Source: Promicromonospora iranensis (lineage in GTDB: Bacteria > Actinomycetota > Actinomycetes > Actinomycetales > Cellulomonadaceae). Taken from it: a stretch of 58,306 bases of DNA. Of this stretch, positions 53,016 through 58,306 are shown in pieces. The stretch covers positions 1-58,306 of the forward strand of contig NZ_JAJQQP010000021.1 of assembly GCF_028994805.1 (NCBI RefSeq). The letters are read 5' to 3'. The notes below the pieces were generated by a model. The model did not search any database and was not told the origin of the DNA. It worked only from the letters and a program-made list of their open reading frames with translations. Made by a program: the position numbers and the translations under genes. How positions within the stretch are numbered: the stretch's first letter is position 1; each line of letters starts with the position of its first letter.

Positions 53016-53133
53016 CATGGCAGCCACTCACCGAAAACGCTAGACCGCGGCGGAAATTAGGGACGATCTGTAGGACAGGTTCGACGGACGCGAAATATCC
53101 GCAGCGTCCGCGGGAACCTGACATCCTGAGGGC

Positions 53134-53826
53134 ATGCACGACGTGAGCGCAGTCGACACGGCCCTCCACGGGTTGCGCACCCTGATCGCGGACGGTTCGC
53201 TCCAGCCCGGCGACCGGCTGCCCAGCGAGGGCGTGCTGAGCGAGCGGCTCGGCGTCTCGCGCGGCTCCATCCGGGAGGCGATCCGCACCCTCTCGGCCCT
53301 CGGTGTCGTCGAGACCCGGCGCGGGGCGGGGACCTTCGTCGGCGAGCTGCGCGCCGCCGACATGATCCGCACCCTCGCCCTCACGGTCGGTCTGCTCCCG
53401 CTGGAGTCGATCCTCGAGCTCTTCGAGCTGCGCCGGGTCCTGGAGGCGCACGCCGCCTCGCTCGCTGCCGCACGCTGCGACGACGCCTCGGTGGCCGGGC
53501 TGAACGAGATCCTCGACCGGCTGGAGACGACCGACGACGTCGACGAGCAGTCAGCGCTCGACCACGAGTTCCACATGACGATCGCGCAGCTCGGCGGCAA
53601 CGAGTCGCTCGGGGCGATGGTGGCGGTGCTCCGGTCCCGGTCGCGTGCCTACCCGGTCCCCCTCGGCCCCGAGACCAAGCGGATCTCGGACGCCGGTCAC
53701 CGGTCGATCCTGCAGGCCGTGACGTCGCACGACCCGGTCGCGGCCTCGGTCGCGGCAGCCGCGCACGTCGCGCAGAGCGAGGTGTGGCTGCGCGAGCACC
53801 GCCCGGCGCCGGAGATCATCGACTGA
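53134..53826 (+). CDS. GntR-family regulator, FadR subfamily
   Basis: A 230-residue regulator. Winged helix (about 10-70): LIADGSLQPGDRLPSEGVLSERLGVSRGSIREAIRTLSALGVVETRRGAGTFV. The C-terminal FCD domain is all-helical with probable metal ligands (Asp/His in LDHEFHMTIA and His in DAGHRSIL). Divergent from the aminotransferase-transporter operon; the matching operator lies between. ATG 53134. Confidence 0.92.
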   Translation: MHDVSAVDTALHGLRTLIADGSLQPGDRLPSEGVLSERLGVSRGSIREAIRTLSALGVVETRRGAGTFVGELRAADMIRTLALTVGLLPLESILELFELRRVLEAHAASLAAARCDDASVAGLNEILDRLETTDDVDEQSALDHEFHMTIAQLGGNESLGAMVAVLRSRSRAYPVPLGPETKRISDAGHRSILQAVTSHDPVAASVAAAAHVAQSEVWLREHRPAPEIID

Positions 53827-53849
53827 GCGGGGAGTGCCCGCCCCGGCTC
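53825..53849. terminator. Hairpin between convergent stops
   Basis: GAGCGGGG and CCCCGGCTC pair with one bulged base around a 8-base loop. It overlaps the stop codons of both the GntR gene and the DUF1269 gene. Confidence 0.5.
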
Positions 53850-54333
53850 AGGAGCCGAACGTCTCCAGCAGGGTGGAGCGCTCGGCGTCGGTGAGGTTGG
53901 TGGCGATGAGCGTGCCGTGCAGGCCGTTGAAGCGCTCGCCGACGCGGTCCGTGTCGCCGTCCTGGGTCACGGCGAACAGGGCGGACGTCCCGGACGTGAC
54001 CTGTTCGCGGATCGTCTCGAGCTGGGTGCGGCTGATGCCGACGGCCTCGGTGTGCTTGGCGAGGGCCCCGACCGCCGCGCCGGCCGCCGCGCCGACGACC
54101 GGCAGGAGGAACAGCCCGCCCAGCAGCAGACCCCAGAAGGCACCCCATCCGCTCCCGCGGAGCTCGTCGTCGTGCGCGTGCTTCGTGGTCGGTCTGGCCT
54201 GACCGACGGGCCACGACACCACGGCGTGGTCGACCACGGTGATCAGCCCGTCCGACGCGGCGCTCTTGAGGATCGAGGCGGCCTCTGCCGCACCCTCGGG
54301 GCTGTCGAACTTCCAGACGGTGAACATGGTCAT
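53848..54333 (-). CDS. DUF1269-family membrane protein
   Basis: A 161-residue protein. It starts MTMFTVWKFDSPEGAAEAASILK, has VVDHAVVSWP in the N-terminal domain and a Gly-rich hydrophobic hairpin (WGAFWGLLLGGLFLLPVVGAAAGAAVGAL), then a C-terminal domain with TSALFAVTQDGDTDRV. These match DUF1269, of unknown function. GGAGGAC lies upstream of 54333. Confidence 0.87.
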   Translation of the reverse strand: MTMFTVWKFDSPEGAAEAASILKSAASDGLITVVDHAVVSWPVGQARPTTKHAHDDELRGSGWGAFWGLLLGGLFLLPVVGAAAGAAVGALAKHTEAVGISRTQLETIREQVTSGTSALFAVTQDGDTDRVGERFNGLHGTLIATNLTDAERSTLLETFGS

Positions 54334-54469
54334 CGTGGTCTCGTCCTCCCGGGGCGTTCGAGCGTGCTCACTCGATGGTGGCACCCCGCCTCGCGCTCCG
54401 CGCGTCGAGGCGGACGGGCAGCTCGGGGAGGCGCTCGGACAGGCGCTCAGGAGGCGTTCGAGCAGGTGA

Positions 54470-55297
54470 TCAGACGGGCGGCGACGGGACCCGCCGCTCG
54501 GCGGCACGTGACGGCGGCGCGTCGACGGCCCACGCCGCGGTGCGCGAGCGGAGCGCGGTGCCCAGGGCGGCGACGACGGCCGACGTCACCCCCGACCCGT
54601 CGAGCGAGCCGTGCCAGTAGCGCACGAGGAGCGTGGTGCGCGCGGAGTCCGCGGCGACGTGCAGCGCGTCGGGTGCGGGCGCTGCATGGACGCCGGGTGC
54701 GGCCGAGACGGCGGGCAGCAGGACGCCGTCGATCTCGTCGTCGCGCAGGTGCGCGAGCCGGACCTCGACGACGCTGCGACGTGCCCCGATACCCGTACCG
54801 TTCACGAGCGGCTCGGAGATGACCGCCGAGTTGGGCACGTGCACGCGGACGCCGTCGTAGGTCTCGAGGACCACCGCACGGCTGTTCAGGGCGGTGACGA
54901 CGCCGGTCCAGTCGCCGAACACCAGCTCCTCGCCGACCTTGACCGGCATCCTGGTCTGCAGCAGGATGCCGGCGCCGAAGTTGTCGGCCAGACCGCGCAT
55001 GGTCAGGACGACCACGATGCCGACCACGACGACGACGGTGAGGATCGGCTGAGTCTGCGCCCCGAGGAACGTGAGCGCGAGACCGATCCCCGCGAGCAGG
55101 ACGAGATAGTTGACGGTGCCCAGCACCAGGTCCTGGACCTGGGGCGTGAGGCCCTTGATCCGAGCCGTCGCGGCGAGCACCGCCCGCCGGGCGTACCGCG
55201 CGGCAAGCCAGGTGCCGAGCAGGGTCAGCGCGGCGAAGAGCACGTCCCAGCCGTCGAGGTCGTCCGTCGAGAAGAAGCGGGCGAGCGCGTCGACCAC
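54470..55297 (-). CDS. Small-conductance mechanosensitive channel (MscS family)
   Basis: A 275-residue channel of MscS type that releases solutes on hypo-osmotic shock. Three N-terminal membrane segments end in the pore-like helix ILTVVVVVGIVVVLTMRGLADNFGAGILLQTRMPVKVGE; the beta domain follows (VVTALNSRAVVLETYDGVRVHVPNSAVISEPLVN). GTG 55297 is chosen for GGGAGG at a good distance. The C-terminal domain is shorter and more Arg-rich than in E. coli MscS. Confidence 0.9.
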   Translation of the reverse strand: MVDALARFFSTDDLDGWDVLFAALTLLGTWLAARYARRAVLAATARIKGLTPQVQDLVLGTVNYLVLLAGIGLALTFLGAQTQPILTVVVVVGIVVVLTMRGLADNFGAGILLQTRMPVKVGEELVFGDWTGVVTALNSRAVVLETYDGVRVHVPNSAVISEPLVNGTGIGARRSVVEVRLAHLRDDEIDGVLLPAVSAAPGVHAAPAPDALHVAADSARTTLLVRYWHGSLDGSGVTSAVVAALGTALRSRTAAWAVDAPPSRAAERRVPSPPV

Positions 55298-55415
55298 GGG
55301 TGCCTCCCTTCCGGCCGCTACGGCCACGCCACCGTGTGCGACGCTCGGCACCCCTCGTCGTCGGAGCCGGCACTGCCTCCGAGGGTACGTTCGGGCGGGA
55401 CGCGCCGCGCGCCGA

Positions 55416-56417
55416 TCAGCCGCCGGTGGCCGAGGGCTTCGGCGTGCCGGTCGGCGTGGGCGACGCGCTGGGGCTCACCGTCGGCCCCGGGGTCGGCCCG
55501 CCCGTCGCCGTCGCGGTCGGGTCGGGGGTCGGCCTCGAGGTGGGTCCGTCAGTCGGGTCCGATGTCGGGGACGGCGTGCCGGCCGTCGGCCCTGTCCCGC
55601 CCCCGCCGCCCGGGCCGCCGCCGTCCCCGCTGTCGCCTCCACCGCCGGAGCCGCCGCCGGCGCCACCCGCACCGGACCCGCCCGCCGTCCCGTCCGGGGT
55701 CCCGCCCGAGGTCCCGTCCGAGCCTGGTGCGGCAGCTCCCGAACCGCCTTCGCTCACGCCGTCCGGGTCCGGCAGGGCACCCGACGGCGTCGTCGCTCCC
55801 CCGCCCTCGACCGCACTGCCCGGGCCGGGTTCGCCGTCCTCGGGCTCGTCAGTGCTACGGGGCCGGTCCTCCGGATCACGGTCCGGGCCGGCCGGGCCGT
55901 CGTCGTCGGTGATCATGAAAGGCAGGTCAAAGGCCACCCACTCGATCGGCCCGGTGGTGTCGGCGTCGGGGCGGTCGCCCCACAGCATGGCCAGCCCGCC
56001 GATGCCCAGCACGAACACCGCGACCACGGCCCCGCCGACCGCCATCGCGACCCGCTTCCGCGAGACCACGCCGGGTGACGCCGTCGGATCGGCTGACGCG
56101 CTCGGATCGGCTGACTCGGTGGGATCGACTGACGCGCTCGGATCGACTGACTCGGTCGGATCGACTGACTCGGTCGGAGCGGGCGATGCGGGCGCGTCCG
56201 CCGGTGCGGGCCCGGGCTCAGCGGCGTCGCCGGACGGCGTCTCCGGCTCACCACCGAGGTGCTGACCCGGCAGGACAGGCCGGTCGGGCTGCTCGGACCG
56301 ACCCCCTTGCTCCACCAGGTCCCACGCCGGACCGCTCACCGAACCCGGCACGGGACCGCCGAGGCGTCCTGGATCGACCTGCTCGATGTGCCGTGTCGGC
56401 CTCGGGTTCTCCCTCAC
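55416..56417 (-). CDS. Hypothetical low-complexity membrane protein
   Basis: A 333-residue protein from GTG 56417. A hydrophilic N-terminal part with six-residue repeats (PTESVD/PSASVD) precedes one membrane helix (RVAMAVGGAVVAVFVLGIGGLAML, about 140-165). A long extracellular-type tail rich in Gly, Pro, Ser, Thr and Asp ends in Thr/Pro repeats, typical of a cell-wall-spanning stalk. A TATCGT -10-like box ends 7 bases before the GTG and no ribosome site is seen, suggesting a leaderless mRNA. Function unknown. Confidence 0.65.
   Translation of the reverse strand: MRENPRPTRHIEQVDPGRLGGPVPGSVSGPAWDLVEQGGRSEQPDRPVLPGQHLGGEPETPSGDAAEPGPAPADAPASPAPTESVDPTESVDPSASVDPTESADPSASADPTASPGVVSRKRVAMAVGGAVVAVFVLGIGGLAMLWGDRPDADTTGPIEWVAFDLPFMITDDDGPAGPDRDPEDRPRSTDEPEDGEPGPGSAVEGGGATTPSGALPDPDGVSEGGSGAAAPGSDGTSGGTPDGTAGGSGAGGAGGGSGGGGDSGDGGGPGGGGGTGPTAGTPSPTSDPTDGPTSRPTPDPTATATGGPTPGPTVSPSASPTPTGTPKPSATGG
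56086..56175. repeat. Five 18-bp tandem units encoding a hexapeptide repeat
   Basis: Units begin GGATCG at 56086, 56104, 56122, 56140 and 56158 and encode alternating DPTESV/DPSASV hexapeptides in the hypothetical membrane protein. The two last units are nearly identical. Confidence 0.9.
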
Positions 56418-56764
56418 GGCTGGAACGATAGCGCGCAGGGGTGAAATGCCGGAATCCCCCGAATGGTTCACCGTGGGCCACCGCCAAGCTCGGACCGGAC
56501 AGGCCCGAGCCCAGCCCCAGGCACGCGCTGCCATCGCATCCGCCATGCCGGTGCCCGCGTCATCCCCATGGGCGGCGCCTTCTTCGGGTTGACCATCGAG
56601 CAGCGCGACGAGGACGAGCATGATGACAACTGGGCCGATCCCTCCCCAGACATGCTCGGCTTCCACGAGCCAGCAGCCACGCTGTACGACACGTGACCCC
56701 CGCGCTTACCCTCGACCCGCCCCGACGGAACTCACCTGGAGGATGCGATGGACCGGAGATGGCG
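56418..56764. other. Intergenic region with a possible gene remnant
   Basis: A 347-bp stretch. The plus-strand frame ending at 56696 contains a protein-like segment (MGGAFFGLTIEQRDEDEHDDNW, then ADPSPDMLGFHEP) from ATG 56568, 42 residues in all. Its sequence before that point looks noncoding, so this may be the end of a broken gene or a small gene. No firm function. Confidence 0.3.
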
Positions 56765-57163
56765 ATGAACGACGGCGCCCCGTCGCGGAGGCTGGCAGTC
56801 GGAGCGTGGCTGACCATCGACGCCACGCTCGACAACGAGGTCTCGAACCTCGTGCGGAGCGGCGCCGACCTGGACGCCCCAGAGGTTGCGCGAGCGCGAG
56901 GGCTGCGGGAACGCGGCTGGGCAGTGAACCGAGAGCACCCCGAGCGCGGGCTCGGTCCGGTGGGCTGGCCACCCAGCGAGGCCCAGTTCGACATCACGCT
57001 TTCCAAGGACGACATCGGCTACATCGTCGACCTTCTCACCCATCACCTCGAAGCGACATCGACGAACCCCGCGGCCGGGGACGCCCCCAGCGTTCGACTG
57101 CTGCAGGAGGAGTCGAACGCACTCACGCGGGAGGCGCTGGACGCCCTCGACGCACTCCGCTAA
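56765..57163 (+). CDS. Hypothetical protein
   Basis: A 132-residue predicted soluble protein. Features: LAVGAWLTIDATLDNEVSNLVRSGADLDAPEVARARGLRERGW, QFDITLSKDDIGYIVDLLTHHLEA, and a helical C terminus. Start ATG 56765 has GGAG at 6 bases; ATG 56759 would add two residues. No family recognised. Confidence 0.6.
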   Translation: MNDGAPSRRLAVGAWLTIDATLDNEVSNLVRSGADLDAPEVARARGLRERGWAVNREHPERGLGPVGWPPSEAQFDITLSKDDIGYIVDLLTHHLEATSTNPAAGDAPSVRLLQEESNALTREALDALDALR

Positions 57164-57381
57164 CCCGAGGCACGGTCACCGCTACGACCAGCCGCCCTCC
57201 CGAGCTCGATGCATGAACACTTTGCCGACCGATGAGCCTCCTGGACCAGGTCCCGGGGAGTCCATCGGCGCTCGAAGGGTTATCCACAGATTTCATTTTG
57301 GCCGTGCGATACGTACGAGCGTTCGAGATAATAGATGCACTGAGGATGTGAGAACTAGAGGCGACGAGGGGGTGGGGTCCG
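57164..57381. other. Upstream region of the second DUF222 copy
   Basis: From about 57279 to 57381 this is closely related to the minus-strand region upstream of the intact HNH gene (from about 25371), including a perfect TTATCCACA DnaA-box nonamer (57280-57288) and the SOS-like box. The first 115 bases show nothing recognisable. Confidence 0.65.
57311..57326 (+). promoter_or_regulatory. LexA/SOS-like box upstream of the truncated DUF222 gene
   Basis: ACGTAC-GAGC-GTTCGA, 10 of 12 positions of the TCGAAC-N4-GTTCGA consensus. Half sites identical to those at 25324-25339; only the spacer differs. Confidence 0.65.
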
Positions 57382-58230
57382 GTGGAGCAGTCGACGTCGA
57401 CGGATGGTGTTCCCGGCCCTGGCCTGCCTGCTGCTGAGTCGATCGAGGAGACGCTGGCCCGGTTCGAGAACGTGATGGACGAGCTCGCGGTCCTGACCGA
57501 CCCGGAGGTGCTGGACGGGTGGGACACCCCGACCGTGGGCCGTCTGATGGAGGCACACACCCGGATCCGCCGCTTGACCGGCCGCCTCGACGGAGTCCGG
57601 TACACGTTGCTGTCGAGGATCGAGGCGGACGGGTCCTGGCGCTCAGGCGGGATGGCCCGCGCGTTCACCACCTGGCTGCGGATCCGAGAAGGCATCTCCT
57701 CGGTGACGGCGGGCAGGGACATGACGATGGCCCGCCGCCTGGCCACGGCGCTGCCTGGGACCCGGGAAGGCCTGGTCGACGGCACCCTCGGCATCGACCA
57801 TGCCCGTGTTGTGATGACCAAGGTCGCCCCCACCAGCGAGACCCGTCAGGATGCGTTGGCGTGGTTGATCGACACCCGCACGGGTGAGCGGACGACCCCG
57901 GAGGCGTTCGTGCAGACCGTGCCGGTCGACTTCCCCGACCCGGCCCAGGACCCCGACGGGGAGCACACCCGTCAACTCATCACCCAGGTGTTGGAGGACG
58001 CCGTCACCGAGGGCACCCTGGTCACGGGTGAGGGTCTGGTCCTGCGCGAGGCGGGTTCGTTGAACGCGGACCAGTTCCGGATCGTGGCACGCCGGTTCGC
58101 GACGATCACCGACCCCGACACCGACGACACCGACGACGACAAAGCAGCCCTGGGCGAGTTCCTCGACCTAGCCAAAACCTTCGGCGGCTACCACCTCGCA
58201 GGCTTCCTGACGGGACTGCTGCACGGATAG
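57382..58230 (+). pseudogene. DUF222/HNH protein, second copy, truncated by insertion
   Basis: The first 276 or so residues are about 93-95% like the intact protein at 23494-25269 (for example ESIEETLARFENVMDELAVL and DGSWRSGGMARAFTTWL). Similarity stops at 58211, within GFLT; the remaining residues (GLLHG) come from unrelated sequence with a TAG at 58228. The linker and the whole HNH domain are lost, so it is probably nonfunctional as a nuclease. GTG start as in the intact copy. Confidence 0.85.
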
Positions 58231-58306
58231 GTGACAACTGACTTGTGGTGCCGACAGGCATCGCTGGAAGGATGTTCACCGTGCCCGCACCCCACCCCAA
58301 AGAGTT
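58212..58306 (+). mobile_element. Left end of a probable IS3-type insertion sequence
   Basis: At 58212 the DUF222 homology ends abruptly. The following sequence starts GGGACTGCTGCACGG, which may be the terminal inverted repeat. At 58281 a GTG preceded by GGAAGG opens a frame reading MPAPHPKE, like the start of actinobacterial IS3-family OrfA transposases. The element continues beyond the window, so family and right end cannot be confirmed. Confidence 0.6.
58281..58306 (+). CDS. Transposase start (partial)
   Basis: Only eight codons (MPAPHPKE) lie in the window. The start is supported by GGAAGG 9 bases upstream and by position just inside the element end. The assignment rests on resemblance to IS3-type OrfA openings. 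Confidence 0.45.

Overview
This is a very GC-rich actinobacterial chromosome segment. GC-saturated third codon positions, frequent GTG starts, a deazaflavin-type reductase, MmyB-like XRE regulators, a CUT1 sugar importer without its own ATPase, and two DUF222/HNH '13E12-type' proteins all fit. The carbohydrate genes suggest a polysaccharide-degrading soil group such as Promicromonosporaceae or Cellulomonadaceae; that placement is inference.

Layout. 1-8.7 kb: the end of a frameshifted ABC ATPase, a secreted GH30 glycosidase, a TetR regulator with a divergent DUF4386 membrane protein and a clear operator between them, two regulator/short-chain-dehydrogenase pairs, a GNAT protein and a deazaflavin-dependent reductase. 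8.8-13.3 kb: a Tat-exported PHP-domain protein and a three-gene manganese-type ABC importer with a leaderless promoter overlapping a palindrome. 13.3-23.3 kb: an almost complete phenylacetate degradation locus (paaA-B-C-D-E-F-H-G on the minus strand, paaZ-paaR-paaI on the plus strand); paaK and paaJ are not in the window. 23.5-25.4 kb: an intact DUF222/HNH gene with an SOS-like box. 25.6-29.7 kb: branched-chain 2-oxoacid dehydrogenase genes with a divergent Lrp regulator. 29.7-34.2 kb: small regulatory and enzyme genes and a pyruvate oxidase.

34.2-48.5 kb: a sugar locus controlled by a ROK repressor. It holds a CUT2 importer with two different permeases, a sugar epimerase/isomerase, a 1443-residue secreted ThuA/sugar-dehydrogenase/CBM protein, and a GH13 alpha-glucosidase. 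48.5-53.8 kb: a CUT1 importer downstream of a class V aminotransferase, with a divergent FadR-type regulator and an operator matching the FadR-family consensus. 53.8-57.2 kb: stress/membrane proteins and hypothetical genes. 57.3-58.3 kb: a second DUF222/HNH copy, inverted relative to the first, cut off by what looks like the left end of an IS3-type element.

Two themes run across the window. First, at least 17 short perfect or near-perfect tandem duplications (units 6-19 bp) sit at gene starts, gene ends and protein linkers; units inside reading frames are always multiples of three, while those outside are not. Second, many divergent gene pairs carry a readable palindromic operator, and several transcripts look leaderless. 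No tRNA, rRNA or CRISPR array was seen.
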